Source of the DNA: Sinomicrobium soli
Lineage (GTDB): Bacteria > Bacteroidota > Bacteroidia > Flavobacteriales > Flavobacteriaceae
Direction: 5' to 3'
Assembly (NCBI RefSeq): GCF_003285545.1
Contig: NZ_QLNV01000001.1
Span: 310,001 to 374,000 of the forward strand
DNA length: 64,000 nucleotides
Below, piece by piece: positions 57,291-64,000 of this stretch; position 1 is the stretch's first letter; each line of letters begins with the position of its first letter. The notes beneath the pieces were generated by a model. It ran no database searches and was not told the DNA's origin. It saw only the letters and a list, made by a program, of their open reading frames with translations. The translations under genes were made by a program, and so were the position numbers.

Positions 57291-57473
57291 TTATAAAGTC
57301 TGTGATTCGCTGAAAACCTTTATTTCCCTTTCGAAATAAACCTGTTCTTTTTCTTCAGGATGGTTTTTTACATCGCAATAGTAAACCCCTCTTGCAAAAA
57401 CCCTGACTACCAGGGGGAGCGTTGGATTTATTTTGGCGCAGACTATATCTCCTGTTTTAAATAAATTATTCAT
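57291..57473 (-). CDS. Small conserved hypothetical protein, 60 residues
   Basis: MNNLFKTGDIVCAKINPTLP start, then VVRVFARGVYYCDVKNHPEEKE and VYFEREI. I recall similar short proteins (GDIV-AK-NPTL ... YYCKV ... KELVYFEREL) in other Bacteroidota, always without known function. One strand-rich domain, like an SH3/KOW barrel in looks; two Cys, no zinc pattern. Begins 26 bases after the cupin gene and is probably in its transcript. Confidence 0.65.
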   Translation of the reverse strand: MNNLFKTGDIVCAKINPTLPLVVRVFARGVYYCDVKNHPEEKEQVYFEREIKVFSESQTL

Positions 57474-57499
57474 GGCGTTTTTGTCTTTGGATTATACTT

Positions 57500-57841
57500 C
57501 TATTCATCATAACCACTTTTTAGAATGACCGAAAGCATTTTAAACCTTCGATTGGCTTCTATGGTGTGAGGAGTGCTCCCGGGAATAATCATACAATCGC
57601 CATTTTGTAAATAGGTCGATTGTTCATTAATAACAACTTCGGCTTCTCCTTCAATAACCTGTACGAATGTTGAAAAAGGAGTTGTCTTGGGAATATAAAC
57701 TTTACCATAGTCTATGGCCATGGCCATGATATTTCCGGTCTTTTCATTCAGAATATATTTTGTGACTATGGTGTTTGATATATAATTCAACTTGTCCTTA
57801 ATTCTGAAAGCAATTGATTTTTTGAATTCTGGATTTTCCAT
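57500..57841 (-). CDS. Cupin domain protein
   Basis: 113 residues, a single-cupin fold: VQVIEGEAEVVINEQSTYLQ is the first motif and NGDCMIIPGSTPHTIEAN the second (Gly-Asp and Pro-x-His). The usual metal-binding His pair of motif 1 is not complete here, so metal binding is uncertain. Small cupins of this type bind ligands or act in stress or sugar metabolism; no specific role can be read. Followed by the 60-residue gene. Confidence 0.82.
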   Translation of the reverse strand: MENPEFKKSIAFRIKDKLNYISNTIVTKYILNEKTGNIMAMAIDYGKVYIPKTTPFSTFVQVIEGEAEVVINEQSTYLQNGDCMIIPGSTPHTIEANRRFKMLSVILKSGYDE

Positions 57842-58146
57842 GGCCTTGTACTTTTTGTTGCATGTGGCTATTCGTACTTTTTAGCTTTTTTTCTCCGCCT
57901 TGGCCTGTTTTTTTCTTTTGCTGTTTTCAAGGCCGAGATCTTACTGTTTTTTTGTTTGTCTTTTTTCTTTTGACACGATTTTACTTGTTAAACTGTTAAT
58001 ATATCTTTTAGGAAAAATTAAGGTAAATAACATGGTTTGTGTTACAGAACTGCCTATATTATTACAGTTTCGGGAAACAAGAAAAGAGCAGTTTCCTCAA
58101 TAACTGCTCTTTTCTTGTGAATCAGATTTAACTGACTCTGGTACTA
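57842..58146. other. T-rich intergenic region with terminator
   Basis: 305 bases between the cupin gene and the CsbD-like gene. Long poly-T stretches near 57870-57990 (plus strand). The right end holds the terminator at 58082-58113. Nothing coding was seen. Confidence 0.5.
58082..58113 (-). terminator. Terminator after the CsbD-like gene
   Basis: Twelve perfect pairs AAAAGAGCAGTT/AACTGCTCTTTT with an eight-base loop; runs on both sides allow both directions. 33 bases past the CsbD-like stop. Confidence 0.8.
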
Positions 58147-58371
58147 TTAAGAACAAGCCTGATGGGTTGTTTTTAAGATACCAATAACTTCATTGCGGTT
58201 TTTTTCCAACCGGGTTTCAAGTCTTTTGAACAAATCCGCCTCTTTACCGGCTTCAAACTTTACATCTTCGCTGGTAAGACTCGGGTATTTTTCTTGTAAG
58301 GCCTTGGATTGTTTTCCCCAATCACCTTGAACTTTAAAAAGTTCACTTGCTTGTTTATTCCTGTTTTCCAT
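58147..58371 (-). CDS. CsbD-like general stress protein
   Basis: 74 residues, no signal peptide or TM. VQGDWGKQSKALQEKYPSL matches the CsbD pattern (G-W-x-x-x-K-G-K-L-K...), then VKFEAGKEADLFKRLETRLE. The family is small and stress-induced in many bacteria (sigma-B regulon in Bacillus) with unknown biochemical action. The protein is mostly helical and very charged. Direct repeats ACTAATACAA lie upstream, next to the AraC-type regulator gene. Confidence 0.72.
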   Translation of the reverse strand: MENRNKQASELFKVQGDWGKQSKALQEKYPSLTSEDVKFEAGKEADLFKRLETRLEKNRNEVIGILKTTHQACS

Positions 58372-58402
58372 GATACTGTAATTTTAATGTGTACTTCATT
58401 GT

Positions 58403-58429
58403 ACTAATACAAAGATGACACTAATACAA
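58403..58429. promoter_or_regulatory. Direct repeats ACTAATACAA upstream of the CsbD-like gene
   Basis: Two exact copies of ACTAATACAA at 58403-58412 and 58420-58429, start to start 17 bases. A CATCTTTG (-7 like) box lies between them on the minus strand. Direct repeats of this spacing suit AraC-type regulators, and such a gene ends 40 bases away. Confidence 0.45.
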
Positions 58430-58468
58430 TGTAATACGTTACACAACTAAAACAGAAAGTTACATATA

Positions 58469-59029
58469 TCACAGGTTTTCCAGGGTATCCTTTCTTTTTT
58501 TCCCCAGCTTTTTATAAAATGAGGGAGAATGGCCGGTTATTTTCTTGAATTGGTTAGACAGGTGGGCAACACTACTGTAATGTAGTCTATACGAGATTTC
58601 AGTAAGGTTTAATTCGTCGTAAAGTATAAGTTCTTTTGCTTTTTCTATTTTGTGCTTAATGATAAAATGCTGTATGGTAATGCCTTTGACCTCTGAAAAC
58701 AGATTGGATAAATAAATGTAATTATACCCGAGTTTTTCACTAATGTAATCAGAATAATTTCCTTTGGGGACTTCTTCGGCATAGTGTATCATTTCTATAA
58801 TAACACTTTTTATTTTGTCGACCAGAATACTTTTTTTGTCATCCAGCAATTCCAGGCCCGATGCGGCCAAGTTTGATTTTAGTTCCTGTTTTTGCTCTTC
58901 GGTGATCTCCTCTTTTATTTCAACCATGCCAAGTTCAATACTGATATGGTGTAGCCTGAGTTTTTCCAGCTCCTGTTTAACAAGGAGTTTACATCTTAAA
59001 CTTACCATGTATTTGATGTATAACTTCAT
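58469..59029 (-). CDS. AraC family transcriptional regulator (short type)
   Basis: 186 residues. C-terminal HTH18 domain (residues about 100-175): FSDYISEKLGY-like opening NYSDYISEKLGYNYIYLSNL, then LNLTEISYRLHYSSVAHLS and KITGHSPSFYKKL, both helix-turn-helices present. The N-terminal part (MKLYIKYMVSLRCKLLVKQE) is only about 90 residues, unlike full-length AraC proteins, and I recall it as a common short form in Bacteroidota. It has no clear effector domain, although the start looks like a small ferredoxin-like fold. May control the adjacent CsbD-like gene. Confidence 0.85.
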   Translation of the reverse strand: MKLYIKYMVSLRCKLLVKQELEKLRLHHISIELGMVEIKEEITEEQKQELKSNLAASGLELLDDKKSILVDKIKSVIIEMIHYAEEVPKGNYSDYISEKLGYNYIYLSNLFSEVKGITIQHFIIKHKIEKAKELILYDELNLTEISYRLHYSSVAHLSNQFKKITGHSPSFYKKLGKKRKDTLENL

Positions 59030-59390
59030 GAACCAATGTGGGTTGAATTACCGACTTTAACCGGGATTCACCCGGTTGTACATAATTTGAGATGCCGCTG
59101 TACTGATTCTCAAAAAACGGTACGATATAAAGCTACAATATTCCTGCCTCGGGTCCTGTTTTTTCTATGCCTCTTTTCAGGAAAAGTATATTAAACAATG
59201 TGTGAAGCAAAAGATTTTACATACAGATTATCCGTGGCTTTTATAGGATTGAATATTATAATTATTGGATTTCGTATAAGGAGGTGTACGCCCCCCCTTT
59301 TGTCGTATTGTTTGTAAATTATATGAGTTGATTATAGGGGGCAGGAGATTGGGTTTGATCCGTTTTTTTATTGTACCCACCCGGGCATAA
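59030..59390. other. Gap between the AraC gene and the tRNA-Val genes
   Basis: 361 bases without a supported gene. It is the promoter side of the AraC-like gene and the 3' side of the tRNA-Val pair. An 80-codon minus-strand frame runs through the tRNA and is a shadow. Confidence 0.4.
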
Positions 59391-59417
59391 ACAAAAAAGC
59401 CTCCCGGAAAGGAGGCT
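59391..59417 (-). terminator. Terminator after tRNA-Val genes
   Basis: AGCCTCC-CGGAAA-GGAGGCT with a T run on the minus strand; seven bases past the first tRNA-Val 3' end. Confidence 0.85.
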
Positions 59418-59424
59418 GAAAATG

Positions 59425-59499
59425 TGGGCCCTACTGGGTTCGAACCAGTGACCCCTTGCTTGTAAGGCAAGTGCTCTGAACCAGCTGAGCTAAGAGCCC
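59425..59499 (-). tRNA. tRNA-Val (TAC), copy 1
   Basis: 75 bases. Acceptor GGGCTCT/AGGGCCC, discriminator A; anticodon stem CTTGC/GCAAG with loop CTTACAA gives TAC; T arm CTGGGTTCGAACCCAG perfect. Confidence 0.95.
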
Positions 59500-59544
59500 G
59501 ATATCATTTTTAAGTATTTACACAGAAAACCTGTGGTTTTCCTG

Positions 59545-59619
59545 TGGGCCCTACTGGATTCGAACCAGTGACCCCCTGCTTGTAAGGCAGGTGCTCTGAA
59601 CCAACTGAGCTAAGAGCCC
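59545..59619 (-). tRNA. tRNA-Val (TAC), copy 2
   Basis: 75 bases, 120 bases upstream of copy 1 and of the same type; it differs at a few positions (anticodon stem CCTGC/GCAGG outer pair, D loop, one T-arm base). Probably co-transcribed with copy 1. Confidence 0.95.
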
Positions 59620-59786
59620 GAAAATGATTGTCAAAAATAAAAATACTGCAAGCAGGCTTACAGGTTTTAAAGAACTTCAGCTATCATTTCCCGTAAAACA
59701 GCGGGCTTGTCCTGAATAGCGGATGCAAAAATACGATTGTTTTCCACAGATGCAAAAAATATTTTACATTTTTTCAGCGGCTGCGA

Positions 59787-61004
59787 TCAGAGTACTTCCG
59801 CTACGACAAAGGTACTTCCCCCTACGTATACCAGGTCGTTTTTACCGGCTTCCGAAAGGGCGTTTTCATAGGCCTGTGCCACCGTGTTGTAAACTGCTCC
59901 CTGCAGCCCGTATTCCGATGCCCGGTCGTGCAGTTCCCGGGCCGGGAGGGCCCTGGCGATTCCGGGGGAGGTGAAATAATAGACGGCTTCTGCGGGCAAC
60001 AGGGGGAGGATGTTTTCCAGTTTCTTGTCTTTCACCACCCCTAACACGATGTGCAGGCGGTCGTAGGTTTCTTCCCGAAGCTGCTTCATGACCAGCCGCA
60101 GCCCTTCGGCATTATGTGCGGTATCGCATATTACTTTAGGATGCTCCCCCAACTGCTGCCACCGGCCCTTAAGGCCGGTATTTTTTACCACATCGGCAAG
60201 GCCCGACCTTATATGCCCGGGGGTTACCTCAAAGCGTTTCAACAGCGACACGGCCGTGACTGCAGCGCAACTATTTTTTTGCTGGTATATCCCTTTGAGG
60301 TCGCTTACCAGGTGTTTGTCGCATACCGATTCGGCAAGGATCAGGGGAGCGCCCTGTGCTGCGGCCACCTGCTCAAAGACGGGGAAGGTCTCCGGCTGGT
60401 ATTCGCTGACCACGACAGGCACCCCGGGTTTTATGATACCGGCTTTCTCACAGGCTATCTTCTCCAGAGTATCGCCGAGGATATCGGTATGGTCATAGCC
60501 GATATTCGTAATGACCGAAACTTCGGGGGTAATAATATTGGTAGAGTCCAGGCGTCCGCCCAGGCCTACTTCTATAACTGCGATATCAGTCTTCTCACGG
60601 GCAAAGAAATCAAACGCCATACCAACGGTCATTTCGAAAAAGGAAAGGTCATGTGTTTCGAGAAAGCCCTTGTTGTCCGCTATAAATTTTACGACGAAAT
60701 CTTCCGGAACCTCCACCCCGTCAATCTTTATCCGTTCGCGGAAATCCTTCAGGTGGGGCGAGGTGTACAATCCCGTTTTATAACCGGCTTCCTGCAGTAT
60801 GGAAGCGATCATATGGCTTACCGAACCCTTGCCGTTGGTCCCGGCGATGTGCACCGTACGTATCTTTTGTTCCGGGTTTCCGAGGTGGCGGCAGAATTCG
60901 TGGATATTATCGAGTTTGTGTTTCAGGGCCGATGCTCCCTGTTGCTGATATGCGGGAAGTCTGCCGAACATCCACCGCAGTGTTTCCTGGTAGGTCATAC
61001 CCAT
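59787..61004 (-). CDS. folC: Folylpolyglutamate synthase / dihydrofolate synthase
   Basis: 405 residues. ATP-dependent addition of glutamate to dihydropteroate and to folates. The P-loop is GTNGKGSVSHM (residues about 54-64), followed by TSPHLKDFRERI (the FolC signature), EVGLGGRLDSTNII and GYDHTDILGDTLEKIACEKAGII; DTAHNAEGL gives the C-terminal domain motif. Length fits. The Met at residue 3 is an equally possible start. Fifteen bases after tonB on the same strand, so it shares the exbB operon, an arrangement I recall from other Flavobacteria. Confidence 0.94.
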   Translation of the reverse strand: MGMTYQETLRWMFGRLPAYQQQGASALKHKLDNIHEFCRHLGNPEQKIRTVHIAGTNGKGSVSHMIASILQEAGYKTGLYTSPHLKDFRERIKIDGVEVPEDFVVKFIADNKGFLETHDLSFFEMTVGMAFDFFAREKTDIAVIEVGLGGRLDSTNIITPEVSVITNIGYDHTDILGDTLEKIACEKAGIIKPGVPVVVSEYQPETFPVFEQVAAAQGAPLILAESVCDKHLVSDLKGIYQQKNSCAAVTAVSLLKRFEVTPGHIRSGLADVVKNTGLKGRWQQLGEHPKVICDTAHNAEGLRLVMKQLREETYDRLHIVLGVVKDKKLENILPLLPAEAVYYFTSPGIARALPARELHDRASEYGLQGAVYNTVAQAYENALSEAGKNDLVYVGGSTFVVAEVL

Positions 61005-61019
61005 AAGTTCACAAAATGT

Positions 61020-61877
61020 TTATTCGCCCAGGCTAAAGTTGATCACTACAAAACCGATCTGCCTGGAAGGAGCATCCGGGTCGGGGTTCCACTTAAACAT
61101 AAAGGCGGTTTTTTTTGCCGGTTCCAACAGGCACGGACTGCTGTTGGTGGTCCCTTTTACACCAGGTTGCGCATCGATAACGTTTCCGTTTCTGTCTACC
61201 TCTATACGCACTACCACGCGTCCTTCCTCGTTACAATCCTGCTGTACTTTTCCCCGGGAGCGCAACGACCGTCCGCTAAGCCCGTATCCTACCCCTCCGG
61301 TTCCGGAGCCGGGACTTCCGTAATAACTACTGGCATAGGGGTCTCCTTCCGGGTCGCCCTTGTCCCCTGCCTTGTCGTCATCGCCTTCCCCCTCGCTTTC
61401 CTGTCCGTCCTGCTTTTCTCCCTGAAGTATTTTGGAGAGCACATCGGTAGTAGACTTCGAAGGCTTCGGCGGCTCGGGTTCGGGTTTTTCCTCGGGCTCT
61501 TTCTCTGCGGGTTCGGGTTCCGGCTTTTCTTCTTTTACCTTCTCTTCTTTTTCAGGCTGAATTACGGGAGCCTCCTCCGTATCATCGGTAAGCACCTCTT
61601 CCTGAGGTTCTTCTACGGGAGCAGGTTCTTCCTCCGGTACCGCTTCTTCCGGAACCTCTTCCTCCGTTTTTTCTTCCGGCGCCATTTCAACAGGTTCCGG
61701 AGGCTGTACCTCTCCCGAGCCGAAATCCGTATACCCCAGGTTTACCGTAATCCCGTTCTCTTCAGGCGGGTCCATATACCGCAGTCCCGCATAAAACAGC
61801 AGCAGGATCAGCGCCACCAACAGTACGGTGGTCAGGGTAAACGATTTTCTCTTATGTCGGGTATCCAGTAATGACAT
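61020..61877 (-). CDS. TonB family energy transducer
   Basis: 285 residues. N-terminal TM helix (VLLVALILLLFYAGLRYM, about residues 18-35), then a long Glu/Pro-rich spacer (residues 65-160, many EEP and KPEPEP units) that spans the periplasm, then a Gly/Asp-rich link and a C-terminal TonB-like domain (GRVVVRIEVDRNGNVIDAQP; IGFVVINF). Works with ExbB and ExbD to energise outer membrane receptors. Four bases separate it from exbD. The C-terminal domain is of the TonB_C/TolA-like type, so a Tol-like role cannot be excluded. Confidence 0.85.
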   Translation of the reverse strand: MSLLDTRHKRKSFTLTTVLLVALILLLFYAGLRYMDPPEENGITVNLGYTDFGSGEVQPPEPVEMAPEEKTEEEVPEEAVPEEEPAPVEEPQEEVLTDDTEEAPVIQPEKEEKVKEEKPEPEPAEKEPEEKPEPEPPKPSKSTTDVLSKILQGEKQDGQESEGEGDDDKAGDKGDPEGDPYASSYYGSPGSGTGGVGYGLSGRSLRSRGKVQQDCNEEGRVVVRIEVDRNGNVIDAQPGVKGTTNSSPCLLEPAKKTAFMFKWNPDPDAPSRQIGFVVINFSLGE

Positions 61878-61881
61878 CGCA

Positions 61882-62268
61882 CTATTCGGGCCTTACGGCC
61901 AGTATTACCTTAAAGTTGTTCCTGTTGGCTATATCCATCACGGTTACGGCCTTTTCTATGGGCACCCCCTCCTCTGCCCTGAGAATAATGGTCGGGGATT
62001 CCTGTCCTTTCAGCTTGCGTTTCAGTTCCGTCTCCAGGAATTCCGGGTTTATCTTCTGGCTGTCCATAAAGTATTCCAGCTTTTTATTGATGCTTACCGA
62101 AACGTTCTGCACATTGGTCGATTTCCCCTTCGCTTTGGGCAAAAGCAGGTCCAGGGCATTGGGCACACTGGAGGTAAGCATAAAGAACACCAGCAGCAGG
62201 AATACAATATCGGTCATCGAGGCCATACTGAATTCCGGGGATATCTTATTTCTTCCTTTGAGTTTCAT
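61882..62268 (-). CDS. exbD: ExbD/TolR family biopolymer transport protein
   Basis: 128 residues. A basic cytoplasmic start (MKLKGRNKISPEFSMASMTD), one TM helix IVFLLLVFFMLTSSVPNAL preceded by the proton-binding Asp of MTDIVF, then a periplasmic domain (TIILRAEEGVPIEKAVTVMD). The size is typical for ExbD. Acts with ExbB and TonB in the inner membrane proton channel. 52 bases after exbB. Confidence 0.92.
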   Translation of the reverse strand: MKLKGRNKISPEFSMASMTDIVFLLLVFFMLTSSVPNALDLLLPKAKGKSTNVQNVSVSINKKLEYFMDSQKINPEFLETELKRKLKGQESPTIILRAEEGVPIEKAVTVMDIANRNNFKVILAVRPE

Positions 62269-62320
62269 CTGTTTATTTTTTTGTCGGAGGTCGGAAGACT
62301 AACTATCTCTACTTCACCCT

Positions 62321-63010
62321 TCACGCAGGTTCGTCGAGCAGGTCGAGGAACTCCACGGCATTGGCTTCCATCTGGTGTACCACCTTATCGGTACGCACCA
62401 CCAGGTGATTATACCCTATATACGCAATGATCCCCACGATAAGCCCGGCCACCGTAGTGGTCATGGCCGTATAGATCCCCGAGGCCAGGGCGCCTATTTC
62501 GGCCTGTCCGCCACTGGTTGCCATTTCGTGAAAAGCAACAATCATACCGATCACCGTTCCCAGGAAACCGATCATCGGGGCTGCTCCCGCCACGGTAGCG
62601 AGGATACTCACATTTTTCTCCAGCTTATAGACCTCCAGGGTCCCCGCATTTTCTATAGCCTTGTTGATGTCTTCCAGCGGCTTGCCTATCCTGGATATGC
62701 CTTTTTCGATCAGCCGCGCCACCGGGGCGTCGGTCTGTGCACAGAGGTCTTTCCCGGCCTCCAGCTTTCCGCTGCTCACATGATCGCGTATCTGGTTCAT
62801 GAAATTCCCGTCGATCCGGGAGGCGGCCTTAACCGCAAACATCCTTTCGAAATAGATATAAAGCGCTATAAAAAGCAGTACGAAAAGGATCAGGATAATG
62901 ATGACACTCGCAGGACCACCATTGATGATCAGGTCGGCAACAGACAGGGTTTTTTCCTCGGGAATAACCTCTTCGGGAACATTCTGGGCAACGTCTTGAA
63001 ATAATATCAT
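62321..63010 (-). CDS. exbB: ExbB/TolQ/MotA family proton channel protein
   Basis: 229 residues. Three TM helices: SVIIILILFVLLFIALYIYF (residues about 35-54), then the pair around LATVAGAAPMIGFLGTVIGM and TVAGLIVGIIAYIGYNHLVV, with the family block GTVIGMIVAFHEMA. The N-terminal 30 residues are periplasmic and acidic. Forms the motor with ExbD for TonB. First gene of the exbB-exbD-tonB-folC unit, with the promoter candidate at 63113-63146. Confidence 0.93.
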   Translation of the reverse strand: MILFQDVAQNVPEEVIPEEKTLSVADLIINGGPASVIIILILFVLLFIALYIYFERMFAVKAASRIDGNFMNQIRDHVSSGKLEAGKDLCAQTDAPVARLIEKGISRIGKPLEDINKAIENAGTLEVYKLEKNVSILATVAGAAPMIGFLGTVIGMIVAFHEMATSGGQAEIGALASGIYTAMTTTVAGLIVGIIAYIGYNHLVVRTDKVVHQMEANAVEFLDLLDEPA

Positions 63011-63112
63011 TGTATACCTTATTTTTTATAAAACGGCCAAACCGGTGTAAAATTATATCTGCTCCCGGCTTAATCACCGCAAGGAACAGGGCAGGCCGGG
63101 TTTAGCCTGCAC

Positions 63113-63146
63113 CAAATATAATTAAAAAGAAGAAGAGACCATTCAA
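63113..63146 (-). promoter_or_regulatory. Promoter of exbB-exbD-tonB-folC
   Basis: On the minus strand TTG, 23 bases, TATATTTG: an exact TAnnTTTG box. Transcript leader about 100 bases. Confidence 0.55.
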
Positions 63147-63261
63147 AAAGTGATATTTCGGGCAAAACGGGGTATATTGGTTACGGGTTGCAGGTTGAAG
63201 GTTCATTAAACTCTGAATTCTGAACTCATGACTGATGAATGGTTATTTCACAAAGATCCAC

Positions 63262-63330
63262 AGAGCCCCCCCCGGAGATTCCTTCCCGACCGAAAAGGCC
63301 GGGACAGGCTCTATCGTCGGAATGACAAGC
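63262..63330. repeat. Cruciform-type intergenic repeat
   Basis: Outer arms AGAGCC (63262-63267) and GGCTCT (63307-63312); inner hairpin CCCGACC/GGCCGGG-like (63285-63303); followed by TCGTCGGAATGACA. The phrase resembles dispersed repeats that I recall from Bacteroidota genomes, and again contains a CCCGA start. Confidence 0.45.
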
Positions 63331-63349
63331 TTCAAACTCCGACCTCCAA

Positions 63350-64000
63350 CTACACCAATTGCCTCAGGGCTATTTCAAAAGCCGTGGTGCTGATGCCTGT
63401 TTCAGACGAGCTTTCGGCATGGGTAGCGGTCAGCGCCTTTTTCACGGTGTCGGAAACATCTCCGAAAATGGCGTGGTCGTCCATGCTTACGCGGCCTTCC
63501 ATAAAGTAGGCAAATACCCTGGCCATACCGCAGTTGGATATAAAATCGGGAATAAGGCTTACCCTTCCGTCGGTGTATTCCATAATGGGGCCGAAGAAGA
63601 TCTCCCGGTCGGCAAAAGGCACATTGGCGCCGCAGGACACTACTTCCAGGCCGCGGTCCATCAGCCTGCTGATCTGCTCCCTGGTAATCAGCCGCGACGC
63701 GGCACACGGGGCAAACACCTCCGCTTTCAGGTCCCATATCCGCTCATTCATTTCCTCAAACGGAACCAATGCCTCGTGTACCAGCGCATTGCCCTCCTTG
63801 GTGAGGAACAGTTCCCTGATCTCCTCAAAAGAAAAGCCCTCTTCCCGGATCACTCCCCCGGAAACATCCATGATCCCCACTACCTTTGCCCCCATCCGGG
63901 CCAGGTAAAATGCGGCCGCCGCACCTACATTTCCGAAACCCTGCACTATAGCCCGCTTTCCCCTTACATCACCGCCGTAGATATCGTAATAATGCCGTAC
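63350..64000 (-). CDS. Glu/Leu/Phe/Val dehydrogenase (5' part outside window)
   Basis: C-terminal 216 residues visible; the frame is open through base 64000. The NAD(P)-binding Rossmann motif GFGNVGAAAAFYLARMGAKV follows GDVRGKRAIVQ. EVFAPCAASRLI and VVSCGANVPFA, ending with DFISNCGMARVF, are typical of the ELFV family. The visible part fits leucine or glutamate dehydrogenase of Bacteroidota, and the specificity residues in the N-terminal half are outside the window, so substrate is not decided. The gene starts before this window's right edge on the minus strand. Confidence 0.88.
   Translation of the reverse strand, partial: VRHYYDIYGGDVRGKRAIVQGFGNVGAAAAFYLARMGAKVVGIMDVSGGVIREEGFSFEEIRELFLTKEGNALVHEALVPFEEMNERIWDLKAEVFAPCAASRLITREQISRLMDRGLEVVSCGANVPFADREIFFGPIMEYTDGRVSLIPDFISNCGMARVFAYFMEGRVSMDDHAIFGDVSDTVKKALTATHAESSSETGISTTAFEIALRQLV

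Larger units (their letters stand above)
63011..63349. other. Intergenic region with promoter and dispersed repeat
   Basis: 339 bases between exbB and the dehydrogenase gene. Holds the exbB promoter candidate, a stretch of near-repeats GGGTTGCAGGTTGAAGGTT (63183-63203), and the cruciform-like repeat at 63262-63330. No ORF was supported. Confidence 0.5.

Noticed and set aside
60051-61871. 606-codon plus-strand ORF across folC and tonB
   Set aside because: Shadow spanning two real genes; low-complexity Phe/Gly/Arg content mirrors the Glu/Pro spacer of TonB.

Overview
The window is a piece of a Bacteroidota chromosome, almost certainly from the Flavobacteriaceae. The evidence is the gliding/type IX secretion pair porV and gldJ, a SusC/SusD pair, FecR-ECF sigma control, a Bacteroidota-type RpoD paralogue, and promoters of the Bacteroidota type (TTTG or TTG, about 19-23 bases, TAnnTTTG) instead of -35/-10 boxes. 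Species is not assignable from sequence reading alone.

Layout. 1-8.6 kb (minus strand): DUF389 membrane protein (cut by the window edge), mannose-1-phosphate guanylyltransferase, SprT-like protease, SDR oxidoreductase, M28 peptidase, pyruvate dehydrogenase E2 (two lipoyl domains) and E1-alpha, cytidine deaminase. 8.7-13.2 kb: porV, then divergent gldJ-murF; the porU sortase gene that I expect between porV and gldJ is absent. 13.2-19.5 kb: Tat-exported phospholipase C, TetR regulator with SDR gene and a matching palindromic operator, beta-carbonic anhydrase with a palindrome at its likely transcription start, a lipoprotein phosphodiesterase. 19.7-25.7 kb: glutamate synthase gltB-gltD. 26-31.8 kb and 35.4-40.9 kb: two complete RND efflux tripartite systems. 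32.3-33 kb: tRNA-Arg and two tRNA-Asn genes interleaved with decayed tRNA-like copies that carry GC-rich palindromes. 33-35.4 kb: rseP and thyA. 41.3-54.1 kb: ECF sigma, FecR, SusC, SusD and an M16 protease, plus a divergent TonB-dependent receptor gene broken only by two in-frame stop codons. 54.4-59 kb: a more AT-rich accessory block with an RpoD-like sigma factor, a front-end type fatty acid desaturase, a cupin, a 60-residue protein, a CsbD-like stress protein and an AraC-type regulator. 59.4-64 kb: two tRNA-Val genes, the exbB-exbD-tonB-folC operon, and the end of a Glu/Leu dehydrogenase.

How parts work together. ExbB/ExbD/TonB energise outer-membrane receptors such as the SusC protein here; sigma/FecR probably switches on the SusCD-M16 locus in answer to the substrate, and the M16 protease suggests that the substrate is peptide. 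The most unusual signals are non-coding: tRNA-derived sequences whose anticodon arm is a CCCGA/TCGGG hairpin followed by GATGCT, a 216-bp palindrome-rich element with terminal inverted repeats between the sigma and FecR genes, and several well-placed candidate operators. No CRISPR array, rRNA operon, prophage or intact insertion sequence was seen.
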